Assembly (NCBI RefSeq): GCF_004803755.1
Contig: NZ_CP032311.1
Span: 3,240,501-3,304,500 of the forward strand
Source: Pseudomonas sp. DG56-2
Lineage (GTDB): Bacteria; Pseudomonadota; Gammaproteobacteria; Pseudomonadales; Pseudomonadaceae
Direction: 5' to 3'
DNA: 64,000 bases
Shown piece after piece: positions 8,433 through 17,319 of this stretch. Position numbers and translations under genes: made by a program. How positions within the stretch are numbered: the stretch's first letter is position 1; each line of letters begins with the position of its first letter. A model generated the notes under the pieces. That model searched no databases, was not told the DNA's origin, and was given only the letters and a program-made list of their open reading frames with translations.

Positions 8433-9242
8433 ATGCTCCTGACACCCAACGCCATGAGCCGGCGCTTGCGCTACGGCCTATACACCACCACCGGGCTGAT
8501 TGCATTGTTCCTGCTGCTGCCGATCGTGTTCATCGTGCTGCTGTCGTTCGGCTCATCACAATGGCTGGTATTCCCGCCACCGGGCTGGACGCTGAAATGG
8601 TACGGCCAGTTTTTCTCCAACGCCGAGTGGATGGACGCTGCCCTGGCCAGCTTGAAAGTGGCGCTGCTGACGACCGTCTGCGCTGTTGCCCTGGGCCTGC
8701 CGACCGCCTTTGCCCTGGTACGTGGGCGCTTTCCCGGGCGCGAGATGCTCTACGGCCTGTTCACCCTGCCGATGATTGTGCCGCTGGTGATCATTGCCGT
8801 GGCGGTCTATGCCCTGTTCCTCAAGCTGGGCTACACCGGCACGCTGTTTTCCTTCGTGGTCAGCCACGTCATCGTCGCCCTGCCGTTCACCATCATCTCG
8901 ATCATCAATTCGCTCAAGCTATTCGACCAGTCCATTGAAGATGCCGCCGTGATTTGCGGCGCCTCGCGCCTGCAGGCGATCGTCAAGGTGACCTTCCCGG
9001 CGATCCGTCCGGGCATGATCGCCGGTGGTTTGTTCGCCTTTCTGGTGTCGTGGGACGAAGTGGTGCTGAGCGTAATGATGGCCAGCCCTACCCTGCAAAC
9101 CTTGCCGGTAAAAATGTGGACCACCCTGCGCCAGGACCTGACCCCGGTTATCGCCGTCGCCTCGACGTTGCTGATCGGTCTGTCGCTGCTGGTCATGGTG
9201 ATCGCCGCCGCCCTGCGTCGGCGCAACGAAGTCAGCGCTTGA
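8433..9242 (+). CDS. ABC transporter permease, PotC-like
   Basis: A 269-residue inner-membrane permease with about six membrane segments. Its EAA loop reads EDAAVICGASRLQAIVKVTFP, followed by the GMIAGGLFAFLVSWDEVVLS stretch common to PotC/PotI proteins. GGGAGG precedes the ATG at about 8 bases, 6 bp after the first permease stop. Partner of the PotB-like subunit. Confidence 0.9.
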   Translation: MLLTPNAMSRRLRYGLYTTTGLIALFLLLPIVFIVLLSFGSSQWLVFPPPGWTLKWYGQFFSNAEWMDAALASLKVALLTTVCAVALGLPTAFALVRGRFPGREMLYGLFTLPMIVPLVIIAVAVYALFLKLGYTGTLFSFVVSHVIVALPFTIISIINSLKLFDQSIEDAAVICGASRLQAIVKVTFPAIRPGMIAGGLFAFLVSWDEVVLSVMMASPTLQTLPVKMWTTLRQDLTPVIAVASTLLIGLSLLVMVIAAALRRRNEVSA

Positions 9243-9261
9243 GCGCCTGGAGAATAATAAA

Positions 9262-10410
9262 ATGAGTGCAGTCCTCAACGAATCCCAGCACGACAAGACG
9301 CTGGTCAGCCTGCGTAGCCTGAACAAGCACTATGGCGACTTCGCCGCGGTGGACGACATCAACCTCGACATCCAGGACGGCGAGTTCCTTACCTTCCTGG
9401 GTTCCAGCGGCTCGGGCAAGAGCACAACCTTGTCGATGCTTGCCGGCTTCGAAACGCCGAGCAGCGGCGAAATTCTGGTCAGCGGCCAGTCGCTGGTCAA
9501 CGTACCGCCGCACAAGCGCGACATCGGCATGGTGTTCCAGCGCTATTCACTGTTTCCGCATCTGTCTGTGCGCGACAACATCGCCTTTCCCCTGGCCATT
9601 CGCAAACGCAGTGCCGCCGAGCGCGACAAACAGGTCGATGCCATGCTCAAGCTGGTGCAATTGGACAGCTTCGCCCATCGGCGTCCGGCGCAACTGTCCG
9701 GTGGCCAGCAGCAGCGCGTGGCGATTGCCCGGGCGCTGGTCTACGAGCCACGCATTCTGTTGATGGACGAACCGCTCGGTGCGCTGGACAAAAAACTGCG
9801 CGAAGACCTGCAGGATGAACTGCGCCAACTGCATCGTCGCCTGGGGATCACCATCGTCTACGTCACTCACGACCAGGAAGAAGCTATGCGCCTGTCCCAG
9901 CGCATCGCCATTTTCAGCCATGGCAAGATCGTCGGCCTGGGTACTGGCTACGATCTTTACCAGAACCCACCGAATGCCTTTGTTGCCTCGTTTTTGGGTA
10001 ACTCCAACTTCCTTCGGGTAAGCGCTCATGGCAATGGTGCGGCCAGCTTTGAAGGGCAGCCGCTGGCTATGCGCCTGACACCGGGGTTGACTGAAGGCCA
10101 GGAGGTGTTGCTGATGGTGCGGCCAGAAAAAGCTGTGGCCCTGACAGCTGAGCAAGCGGCGCGTGAACCACTGCCAGCCGGTTGGAATCAGGTTACGGCG
10201 CGGGTCAGTGAAGTGCTTTTTCTAGGTGAAAGTCAGACGTGCAGCGTCGTCACACCGGGCGGCACTGCAATGACTGTCAAGGCGCTGTCTGCGGCGGGTA
10301 TGCCGATGCAGCCTGGTGATCAGGTGAGTGTACGCTGGGCGGTATCCGATGCTTGTGTGTACACCCAATGGGCGCCAAGCGACCTGAACAAAGCAGCTGG
10401 AGCGCACTGA
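9262..10410 (+). CDS. ABC transporter ATP-binding protein, PotA-like
   Basis: A 382-residue cytoplasmic ATPase that drives the importer encoded just upstream. Walker A is GSSGSGKST (47-55), the signature motif LSGGQQQRV (145-153), Walker B ILLMDEP (165-171), and the switch histidine is in YVTHDQEEA near 200. The C-terminal about 120 residues form the TOBE regulatory domain usual in PotA/CysA-type subunits. It starts 19 bp after the second permease and is the last gene of the operon. Repeat copy A begins almost immediately after the stop. Confidence 0.93.
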   Translation: MSAVLNESQHDKTLVSLRSLNKHYGDFAAVDDINLDIQDGEFLTFLGSSGSGKSTTLSMLAGFETPSSGEILVSGQSLVNVPPHKRDIGMVFQRYSLFPHLSVRDNIAFPLAIRKRSAAERDKQVDAMLKLVQLDSFAHRRPAQLSGGQQQRVAIARALVYEPRILLMDEPLGALDKKLREDLQDELRQLHRRLGITIVYVTHDQEEAMRLSQRIAIFSHGKIVGLGTGYDLYQNPPNAFVASFLGNSNFLRVSAHGNGAASFEGQPLAMRLTPGLTEGQEVLLMVRPEKAVALTAEQAAREPLPAGWNQVTARVSEVLFLGESQTCSVVTPGGTAMTVKALSAAGMPMQPGDQVSVRWAVSDACVYTQWAPSDLNKAAGAH

Positions 10411-10411
10411 T

Positions 10412-10802
10412 ACATACACGCCACCATCGATGGGCGTGGGTGGTCTCGAGTCACCGTTGCGCCCTTACTGCGCATGACCAACGCCTCGCTGTTGCTGTTG
10501 CTGTTGCTGTGCTTCCACCTACAAAAATCGTGCAGACGCCACAAATCGTCCCTTCAGCAGGCCGAATGGAACCCTTGCGTAGTGGGGCGACGGCCATGGA
10601 TGGCCGGCGAGCGCCGCAGGGCCAGGGACGGCCCTTCGGCGCGATCCCCACGGGAGCAAGGGTGGAATGAGGGAACCCGGAGCGCAGCGTAGGGCCTGAT
10701 GCAGGGACAAGGGGTTTTGCCTACTTTTGCCCCGACAAAAGTGGGTCGCCGTAAAGGCGAAACCAGCCAGTGGTGCCACTGCATCAAATGGATATGCTCA
10801 TC
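10412..10802 (+). repeat. Dispersed inverted-arm repeat, copy A (left arm mostly deleted)
   Basis: This intergenic copy keeps a left-end fragment of about 65 bp (to about 10475), then jumps to the spacer with three CTGTTG units (about 10487-10504), then has the full right arm from ATCGTCCCTTCAG (10545) to the CATCAAATGGATATGCTCA end. The right arm is near-identical to 20430-20687 and to the reverse complement of 63357-63610. Short open frames inside it repeat in all copies and are arginine/proline-rich, so I do not call them genes. Confidence 0.85.
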
Positions 10803-10840
10803 TACACCTGCGCCACCTTCTGGTTCTCACCTACGATAGG

Positions 10841-11000
10841 CTAATTGTGTAGTCGGTGACACATACAGCCAGCTGCTGATCCATTGGCATGGGCGCTCCC
10901 GCCGGGACCTCACCGAAGGGACGATTCAGGGTGTCTGAGCTGGCGATGTACGAAGCAAAGGTGGAATGAGGGAACCCGAAGCGCAGCGCAGGGCCGGATG
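10841..11000 (+). repeat. Miniature deletion derivative of the same repeat (copy A')
   Basis: It starts with the left-end sequence CTAATTGTGTAGTCGGTGAC and keeps the GATCCATTGGCATGGGC segment. It then skips to GCTCCCGCCGGGAC, skips between two GAAGGG words to ACGATTCAGGGTGTCTGA, and finally jumps into the right arm at GCAAAGGTGGAATGAGGG, ending at GGGCCGGATG. It sits directly downstream of copy A and upstream of the LysR gene. Confidence 0.8.
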
Positions 11001-11084
11001 ATCGCGAAGCAATATTACTGCCGGAGCCGCCCCATTTCAGTGCAAACACTCTAGAATGGGCAACCTTTACCATCCGGCAACCCC

Positions 11085-11951
11085 ATGGATATCGAGCTCG
11101 CCCGCACCTTTCTTGAAGTTGTCCGCAGTGGCAGCCTGGTTTCCGCTGCCGAACGCCTGCATGTCACCCAGACCGCCATCACCGCCCGCGTGCAGAAGCT
11201 CGAACAGCAACTGTCCTGCCAACTGTTCATTCGCAGCCGCAGCGGTGCCAGTCTGACTGCCGATGGCGAAGCTTTCGTGGTCTACGCCAATCAGTTGGTG
11301 CAAACCTGGGAAGCCGCCCGCCGCGACCTGCCATTACCCGAAGGGTGTCATCAGGTACTACACATCGGCGGCGAAGTGAGTCTGGGCAATCCAATGGTGC
11401 TCGACTGGGTCAGCGCCTTGCACCAAAGCATGCCCAGCCATGCCATTCGCAACGAAGTCAGCGACGGCGAATCATTGCTGCGCAAGCTGGAAATGGGTGT
11501 ACTCGACGCGGTACTGGTATATCAGCCTACCTATGGCCCCGGCTTGCAGGTAGAGCAACTGATGGAAGAAAAGCTCATCCGTATCCGCCGCAAGGACAAA
11601 CCCGAGCCTTACATCTACATCGACTGGGGCCAGGCCTTCCGCCGTCAGCATGACGCTGCCTTGCCCGAGTGCGCGCGCCCGGCGCTGAGTTTCAACCTCG
11701 GCCCCCTGGCGCTGCAGTTCATCCTCGAAAACGGTGGCAGCGGCTATTTCCGCACCCGGGTGGTACAGAGCTACCTGGACAGCGGTATCTTCGAGCGCGT
11801 GCCGCAGGCGCCGGAGTTCACCTACCCCACCTACCTGGTACACGCCCGCGAGCGCGATACTGAAGCCCTGCAACAAGCCTTCAGAATATTGCGCCAGGTG
11901 GTGGCTGACGGTGACAGCGACTGGTCACAACGCTGGGACCCGATCATCTGA
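11085..11951 (+). CDS. LysR-family transcriptional regulator
   Basis: A 288-residue regulator. The N-terminal winged helix-turn-helix is typical: MDIELARTFLEVVRSGSLVSAAERLHVTQTAI, then a linker helix with QLSCQLFIRSRSG; a type 2 periplasmic-binding-like effector domain follows. No obvious target gene adjoins it: repeats lie upstream and the HPP-CBS gene is convergent, with the two coding ends overlapping by 27 bp. Its target is unknown. Confidence 0.9.
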   Translation: MDIELARTFLEVVRSGSLVSAAERLHVTQTAITARVQKLEQQLSCQLFIRSRSGASLTADGEAFVVYANQLVQTWEAARRDLPLPEGCHQVLHIGGEVSLGNPMVLDWVSALHQSMPSHAIRNEVSDGESLLRKLEMGVLDAVLVYQPTYGPGLQVEQLMEEKLIRIRRKDKPEPYIYIDWGQAFRRQHDAALPECARPALSFNLGPLALQFILENGGSGYFRTRVVQSYLDSGIFERVPQAPEFTYPTYLVHARERDTEALQQAFRILRQVVADGDSDWSQRWDPII

Positions 11952-13082
11952 ATGTGCTGCGGTGCTGAGCAAGTGCCGCTTGAGCCCGGCAATCAAGTCA
12001 GTCTGCGTAATCATCCCCACCAACTGCTGCCCCTCGAGCACAGGCAGGCAGTGCAGCCCTTGTTCGCTGAGTAGAGGAATCAACGCGACAGCCGGTTCTT
12101 TGCTGCGCACGGTGATGACCGGTCGACTCATGATCTGCTCGACCCGCACCTGGCGACGACGCACCAGGCCGCGCCAACTGAACCCCTGTTGCGCCATGAC
12201 TGCACCGACCAGATCGCTGAGGGTGACGATGCCCACCAGTTGCCGCGCCTCATCCAGCACTGGCAAAGCTTTCAAGTGATGGCGCGAGAGCGCTTTCCAG
12301 GCCTGCTGCAAGGTCATTCCCGGCGTGGCTTCCTGCACGTCCCGCGACATGACCGAAGCGGCGGTGATGCCACCGAGGCTACGCTGCAACGCATGCTGTT
12401 CAGTGGCGGCGATGATCCGCTCAAGCTCATCGCGGGTGATGTCGACAAACTCGCCCAACTCTTCCAGCGCCTGATCCAGGTCTGCGCCACTGACGCCGAC
12501 CCGCTCACCCGGTGACACATCGGCGGTGTGATGCAGATCCTTTCGTAGCGCCGCCATCTTCGGATAGCGAACCCCGGTAAGACGGTTGTAAATCACCGCC
12601 ACGCCAACCAATACCAAAGCGTTGAGCATGATCGGCTCGAACACCTTGTCGCCCAGCGCAGTGAGCGAAGGATCGAGCAGAACCACGCTGACGGCGACGC
12701 CGCCGCCCGGGGGATGCAGGCAGCGCAACAGGCACATCACCAACAACGACAAGCCAAGTGCCAACGCTGCCACCCACAGCGTCGAACCCAGCCAATGGTG
12801 CAGCACCAGGCCGACTACGGTCGCACAGGCATAGCTGCCGACAAAGGGCCAAGGCTGCGCCAACGCCCCGGAATGCACGGCAAACAGCAACACAGCCGAG
12901 GCCGCCAGCGGCCCGAGCAAGTGCAAGGCTACTTCGCTACCAAAGGCGTAACTGCTGGCAGCACCAGCCAGAAACAGACCAAGCAATGCCCCCACGCCTG
13001 CGCGTAACCATTCTTTTGGGGGGATGTTCAGCGGGGCCGGCAACAGCCGGGTAATCCAGTTGTTCAGACTGCGCGAAGACAT
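11925..13082 (-). CDS. HPP-family membrane protein with tandem CBS domains
   Basis: A 385-residue protein. The first about 170 residues contain four to five hydrophobic segments of the HPP family (GVGALLGLFLAGAASSYAFG, and the HPPGGG loop that names the family). The C-terminal about 150 residues form a pair of CBS domains (ASVMSRDVQEATPGMTLQQAW, then VEQIMSRPVITVRSKEPAVAL), which usually bind adenine nucleotides. Some HPP proteins are linked to nitrite transport; the role here is not known. I chose the ATG at 13082; an earlier start at 13151 would run through a strong terminator hairpin. The last 27 bp overlap the convergent LysR gene. Confidence 0.85.
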   Translation of the reverse strand: MSSRSLNNWITRLLPAPLNIPPKEWLRAGVGALLGLFLAGAASSYAFGSEVALHLLGPLAASAVLLFAVHSGALAQPWPFVGSYACATVVGLVLHHWLGSTLWVAALALGLSLLVMCLLRCLHPPGGGVAVSVVLLDPSLTALGDKVFEPIMLNALVLVGVAVIYNRLTGVRYPKMAALRKDLHHTADVSPGERVGVSGADLDQALEELGEFVDITRDELERIIAATEQHALQRSLGGITAASVMSRDVQEATPGMTLQQAWKALSRHHLKALPVLDEARQLVGIVTLSDLVGAVMAQQGFSWRGLVRRRQVRVEQIMSRPVITVRSKEPAVALIPLLSEQGLHCLPVLEGQQLVGMITQTDLIAGLKRHLLSTAAHSDDRVPAL

Positions 13083-13103
13083 GGGATAAAAAGTTACCTG
13101 GCA

Positions 13104-13134
13104 GTAAAAAAAGCCCGGCCAATAGGGCCGGGCT
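13104..13134 (-). terminator. Leftward intrinsic terminator or attenuator before the HPP-CBS gene
   Basis: On the minus strand, AGCCCGGCC-CTATT-GGCCGGGCT (13134-13112) is followed by a run of seven T, an excellent rho-independent terminator. It lies only about 20 bp before the HPP-CBS start codon and after the TetR gene. It either ends the TetR transcript or acts as an attenuator in the HPP leader. Confidence 0.8.
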
Positions 13135-13334
13135 GAGTATCGCGAGGGCAATACCTAATGGGCTCCGTCCATGGAGATGGAATTTTTTGGACTTGCAGGT
13201 CATACGTGGAGAGGGATTCTGCCGGGGATGACGCAGGGGGTGGTAATTCAAAAAAATGAGGGGTGAGTGCAATATTTTTGCAGCGTGACTATGTTGTGGC
13301 CGCGCCAAGCCTGGGCCGGCAGCGTCGCACACAT

Positions 13335-13922
13335 CTAACGTTTGAGCAGCAAGCCACGTAACAGTAACTCCAACGCTGCAACGCTTTGCGCCAATCGAGC
13401 AGTACCGTCTTCACCGTCCGCGATCCAGAACGCCGCTTCCGCCAGACTGCCGTAGATCAATGCGGCCAATGCCTGAGGCTCGGCCTTGGCCAGCATGCCC
13501 TGCTCGATGAGATCAGCGATCAGATGCTGCATCGATTCAAGGCAATGGCGCTGCGAATCCGGCGATGCGCCACCCAGTACTGCCCTCGCATCGCGCAACA
13601 CGATGCGCTGGATTTCCGGTTCCAGGGCCATTTGCAGATAGCCACGGCAACGGTGGCGAAAACCATCCCAAGGGTTCTCGGCGCTGTCAGAGATGGCCTG
13701 CAGGCGCGCATCCATCTCGGTGTCGATCTGTGTTACTACTGCCGCCAGCAGCCCCTTCTTGTCACCAAAATGATGATAGAGCGCTCCTCGAGTTAGGCCT
13801 GCCTGTGCGGTAAGGTCATCCATCGAAGTGTCGGCATAGCCGCATTCACTGAATACCTTGCGAGCGGTCGCCAGCAAGGTGGCGCGGGTTTCTTCCATAT
13901 CGGCGCGGGTACGGCGGGCCAT
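13335..13922 (-). CDS. TetR/AcrR-family transcriptional repressor
   Basis: A 195-residue regulator. The N-terminal helix-turn-helix is clear (TSMDDLTAQAGLTRGALYHHFGDKKGLL, about residues 30-57), and the C-terminal part has the AcrR-type ligand domain pattern. The ATG at 13922 has AAGGAG at 7 bases; the longer start at 13946 lacks one. It is divergent from an MFS pair, and the shared promoter region has two palindromes, so it most likely represses the efflux gene and itself. Confidence 0.92.
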   Translation of the reverse strand: MARRTRADMEETRATLLATARKVFSECGYADTSMDDLTAQAGLTRGALYHHFGDKKGLLAAVVTQIDTEMDARLQAISDSAENPWDGFRHRCRGYLQMALEPEIQRIVLRDARAVLGGASPDSQRHCLESMQHLIADLIEQGMLAKAEPQALAALIYGSLAEAAFWIADGEDGTARLAQSVAALELLLRGLLLKR

Positions 13923-13967
13923 TGCGTTTCTCCTTACATACGCCATGCATGTTTGTTTACATTCACC

Positions 13968-14005
13968 GCGTATGTATATACGCTGTTATTCATACGTCAC
14001 GTATG
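13968..14005. promoter_or_regulatory. Two palindromes in the tetR-MFS divergent region, candidate TetR operators
   Basis: GCGTAT-GTAT-ATACGC (13968-13983) and the nearly perfect CATACGT-C-ACGTATG (13991-14005) lie about 23 bp apart and share the CGTATG half-site. A third half-site, ACATACG, is at 13936-13942. Position and symmetry fit a TetR-type autoregulated operator. Confidence 0.6.
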
Positions 14006-14058
14006 TATTGTCATCATACTGCCACGCCAAGGCAAGCAATCGCTCCGCGGAGAACCAG

Positions 14059-15270
14059 ATGGCCAACCCTTATCGACAGCTTTTCGCTGCACCCGGCACA
14101 CGAGGCTTTGCCTTGGCGGGTCTGCTTGCACGTATTCCTCTGCCCATGACGGGCATCGGCATCATTACCATGCTCGCGCAATTGCGCGGAAGCTACGCGC
14201 TTGCTGGGGCCGTATCGGCCACCTTTGTGTTGACCTATGCGCTGCTGTCACCGCAGGTCTCCCGCCTGGTAGATCGCCATGGGCAACGCCGTGTGTTGCC
14301 TGCAGCAACGGCCATCAGTGTCATGGGTATGTTGATCGTGCTTGCCAGCGCCTGGTGGCAAGCCGCCGACTGGACATTGTTCCTGGGCGCGCTGCTGACC
14401 GGTTTCATGCCCAGCATGTCGGCAATGGTGCGTGCCCGTTGGACGGCGATCTACCGTGGCCAGCCACGCTTGCAGACGGCCTACTCGCTGGAAACTGTAT
14501 TCGATGAAGCTACCTTTATTGCCGGCCCGCCGTTGGCCGTGGGGCTATCGGTGACGATGTTCGCGCAGGCCGGCCTGCTGGCAGCGGCAGTGCTGCTGAT
14601 ACTCGGCGTATTCGCCCTGCTCGCCCAGCGCGGCAGCGAACCACCGGTCCTGAATCAGAGTACGGCAATTCCAAACAGAAAATCGGTGATCGGCATCGCC
14701 AATGTAGGGTTGCTGGCGCTGCTGATGGTAGCGATGGGCATCATCGTCGGCACCGTGGACATCGTCAGCGTGGCTTTCGCCGAACAACTGGGTAAACCGG
14801 CTGCGGCCAGTCTGGTGCTGTCCGCCTATGCGGGCGGCTCATGCCTGGCCGGGCTGCTGTTCGGCACCCTCAAGCTACAGATGCCCTTGCACCGTCTGTT
14901 GTTGCTGGGCAGTTTGGCCACGGCGGCAACGACACTACCCCTGCTGCTGGCCGGCAGTATTGCGACCTTGGCAGGCACCGTACTGGTAGCCGGGTTGTTC
15001 TTTGCCCCCACCATGATCGTGGCCATGTCGCTGGTGGAACGTCTGGTTCCCGAGCATCAACTGACTGAGGGCATGACCTGGTTGTTGGCCGGACTGAATG
15101 TTGGTGTAGCCCTGGGAGCGGCGGCGTCCGGTCAGGTCGTCGACAGCTGGAGCGCCCCGGCAGGATTCAACGTCGCACTCTGCGCCGCAGCCTTGTTGTT
15201 GCTGGTGGCACTGTGTGCCTATCAGCGCTTGCGCGCCAATGATCAGCTATCACCGGCGGTTGCGGGATAG
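14059..15270 (+). CDS. MFS transporter (probable efflux pump)
   Basis: A 403-residue inner-membrane protein with about 12 hydrophobic segments. The loop 2-3 motif appears as VSRLVDRHGQRRVL. The ATG at 14059 is preceded by GGAG at 6 bases; an upstream in-frame start would place the TetR operator region inside the coding sequence. Divergent from a TetR gene and 28 bp before a second MFS gene, it is probably an inducible drug or metabolite exporter. The substrate is unknown. Confidence 0.88.
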   Translation: MANPYRQLFAAPGTRGFALAGLLARIPLPMTGIGIITMLAQLRGSYALAGAVSATFVLTYALLSPQVSRLVDRHGQRRVLPAATAISVMGMLIVLASAWWQAADWTLFLGALLTGFMPSMSAMVRARWTAIYRGQPRLQTAYSLETVFDEATFIAGPPLAVGLSVTMFAQAGLLAAAVLLILGVFALLAQRGSEPPVLNQSTAIPNRKSVIGIANVGLLALLMVAMGIIVGTVDIVSVAFAEQLGKPAAASLVLSAYAGGSCLAGLLFGTLKLQMPLHRLLLLGSLATAATTLPLLLAGSIATLAGTVLVAGLFFAPTMIVAMSLVERLVPEHQLTEGMTWLLAGLNVGVALGAAASGQVVDSWSAPAGFNVALCAAALLLLVALCAYQRLRANDQLSPAVAG

Positions 15271-15298
15271 ACGTTAATGCATTTCAAGGATTTGAATC

Positions 15299-16501
15299 AT
15301 GAGTACATCTGCAACCACGAACACCTCCTCTACAGCACATTCCTGGCTGGCAGTGATTGCTGTCGGTTTTGCCACCTTCTCTGTGGTGACAACCGAGATG
15401 CTGCCTGTGGGCCTGCTGACAACCATTGCCGCTAGCCTGGACACCTCCACCGGCACTGCCGGGCTGATGATATCGCTGCCGGCACTGCTCGCGGCCTTGT
15501 TCGCGCCGGTGGTAATCATCGCCGCTGGCGGTATCGAGAGACGCACCATTCTATGCGCATTGCTGGGACTGCTGATGCTGGCCAACATCGCCTCGGCACT
15601 CGCGCCAGACATTGTCTGGATGCTCGCGGCGCGGATTGTCGTCGGCCTGTGCATGGGCGGTATCTGGGCCATCGCTGGCGGCTTGGCACCGCGGCTCGTT
15701 CGGCGCGACGCCATCGGACTGGCAACATCGATCATTTTCGGTGGGGTAGCAGCCGCTTCGGTTCTCGGCGTGCCGCTTGGGGCACTGATTGGTGACTTCG
15801 CAGGATGGCGCTGGGCTTTCGGCGCCATGGCCGCACTCAATGCAGTGGTGCTGGTGCTGCACCTCGCTTTCATCCCCGCACTTACCGTCGAGCGTTCTGC
15901 CAGCGTGCGCCTGTTCCTTCAGCAGTTTGGCAATCGTCGCTTGCAATATGGCCTGGGCCTGACCCTGATGCTGGTCGCCGGCCACTTCGCCACCTTTACC
16001 TACGTGCGTCCGCTGCTGATGTCCGTATCGGGCTTCGAGGCACAATGGATTGGCGCGTTGTTGTTCGGTTACGGCATTGCCGGTATCGCCGGTAACTTCC
16101 TGGCCGGGATCATCGCAGCACGGCGCACAGCGCAAACCCTGATGGCAATTGCCCTGGGCCTGCTGCTGACCCCTGCCCTGTTCCTGAGCATCGGCGGCTC
16201 GCACTTGGGCGGTGGTCTGGTGCTGCTGGCCTGGGGCCTGGCCTACGGCGGCGTCTCGGTCAGCTTGATGACCTGGATAATGAAAGCCGCACCCCGGGGG
16301 CTGGAAATCGCGACCGCGCTGTATGTGAGCGTATTCAATATCGCCATTGCGGCGGGATCATGGACAGGCGGACAAATCGTCGACAGCTTGGGCTTGAGGG
16401 AAAACCTCTACCTACTGGGTGGCTCTGCCACGATTGCCTTGCTACTGGCGCTTGCCATGAGCATGAGCAAAGCCCCGCAGGAAATCGCCGACTCACACTA
16501 G
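15299..16501 (+). CDS. MFS transporter, DHA1-type efflux (AraJ/YdhP-like)
   Basis: A 400-residue inner-membrane protein with about 12 hydrophobic segments. The N-terminal pattern FATFSVVTTEMLPVGLLTTIAASL and the RIVVGLCMGGIWAIAGGLAPRLV stretch are usual in the sugar-efflux/arabinose-efflux branch. It follows the first MFS gene by 28 bp and probably shares the TetR-controlled transcript. Two different exporters in one operon could broaden the substrate range, but the substrates are not known. Confidence 0.88.
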   Translation: MSTSATTNTSSTAHSWLAVIAVGFATFSVVTTEMLPVGLLTTIAASLDTSTGTAGLMISLPALLAALFAPVVIIAAGGIERRTILCALLGLLMLANIASALAPDIVWMLAARIVVGLCMGGIWAIAGGLAPRLVRRDAIGLATSIIFGGVAAASVLGVPLGALIGDFAGWRWAFGAMAALNAVVLVLHLAFIPALTVERSASVRLFLQQFGNRRLQYGLGLTLMLVAGHFATFTYVRPLLMSVSGFEAQWIGALLFGYGIAGIAGNFLAGIIAARRTAQTLMAIALGLLLTPALFLSIGGSHLGGGLVLLAWGLAYGGVSVSLMTWIMKAAPRGLEIATALYVSVFNIAIAAGSWTGGQIVDSLGLRENLYLLGGSATIALLLALAMSMSKAPQEIADSH

Positions 16502-16565
16502 CTTGCCGAGGCGATCAACCAGGAGGTGCGAGCCATGCGCAGGCTGCACCGACAGTCGCCGATGC

Positions 16566-16720
16566 TCAGTTCGTGCGCAGCAGCGCGACAAACGCATCAC
16601 GGGCCGGATGGTTGACCGATTGCTGATGCCAGTAGAACAGATTATCGACGCCGACCAGCTTCGGCCCAGGTCAATATCGCGCCCTGGGTCTGCAACCATC
16701 GCGCCTCGCGCGTGCCAGCA
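16566..16720 (-). pseudogene. Remnant of a LysR-family regulator C-terminus
   Basis: On the minus strand the segment before the stop at 16566 reads KLVGVDNLFYWHQQSV and then NHPARDAFVALLRTN, which is a typical C-terminal tail of LysR-family effector domains. Upstream, REARWLQTQGAILTW lies in another frame, suggesting a frameshift. The rest of the gene, including the helix-turn-helix, is missing; the FlaR-like gene starts soon after on the other strand. I see no other gene between 16502 and 16794. Confidence 0.5.
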
Positions 16721-16794
16721 GCAAGGCCTGACGCTCTTCTCCTGCACCGGTAAAAGCGGCACAATCGCCGACTTTTTTCGGAACGGACTCCCCC

Positions 16795-17319
16795 ATGCCG
16801 CGTATCGTCATTCTAGGCAACTCCGGCAGTGGCAAGTCGACTCTGGCGCGAGCCTTGGCCAAGCGCCTGGGCGTACCGGTGGTACATCTGGACAGGTTGT
16901 TCTGGGAACCTGGCTGGACAGAGCCCGACGCCCAGGCCTTCCGCGCCCGGGTTACCACGGCAGTGGCGGCGGACGCCTGGATCTGCGAGGGCAACTATGC
17001 CCGGCGCACCTTTGACCTGCGTCTTCCTCGCGCGCAGCTGGTCATCTGGCTGGACACGCCCCGCCTCACCTGCCTTGTCAGGGTAGGGATGCGCAGTGCC
17101 CTGAATCGGCCACGCGCCGATATGCCGGTAGGCTGCAACGAGAAACTCGACAGGGAGTTCCTCAACTTTCTCAAGTACGTGTGGCGCTTCGACCGCGACT
17201 ATCGCCCTTCTATCGAAGCGGTGCGCCTAACCGTAGGACCACAGGTGCCGGTGATTCACTTGCGCGGTGCCCGGCAGATTGCCGCGTTCCTGCAGTCGCC
17301 CGCAGCCCTGCCCGGCTGA
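16795..17319 (+). CDS. P-loop kinase-like protein (FlaR/adenylate-kinase-related)
   Basis: A 174-residue cytoplasmic P-loop protein. The Walker A motif GNSGSGKST is at residues 7-15, followed by LARALAKRLGVPVVHLDRLFWEPGW, the pattern of proteins annotated as DNA topology modulation protein FlaR. An arginine-rich lid segment (RVGMRSALNRPRADM) resembles nucleoside/nucleotide kinases. The true substrate is unknown and the topology role of FlaR is weakly supported. Its stop codon touches the stop of the convergent MalT-like gene. Confidence 0.82.
   Translation: MPRIVILGNSGSGKSTLARALAKRLGVPVVHLDRLFWEPGWTEPDAQAFRARVTTAVAADAWICEGNYARRTFDLRLPRAQLVIWLDTPRLTCLVRVGMRSALNRPRADMPVGCNEKLDREFLNFLKYVWRFDRDYRPSIEAVRLTVGPQVPVIHLRGARQIAAFLQSPAALPG

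Noticed and set aside
10519..10787. Arginine/proline-rich open frames inside repeat copy A and matching frames in copies B and C
   Set aside because: The same frames are found in both strands and in all copies because the repeat is GC-rich; there is no ribosome site, and changes between copies do not favour third codon positions.
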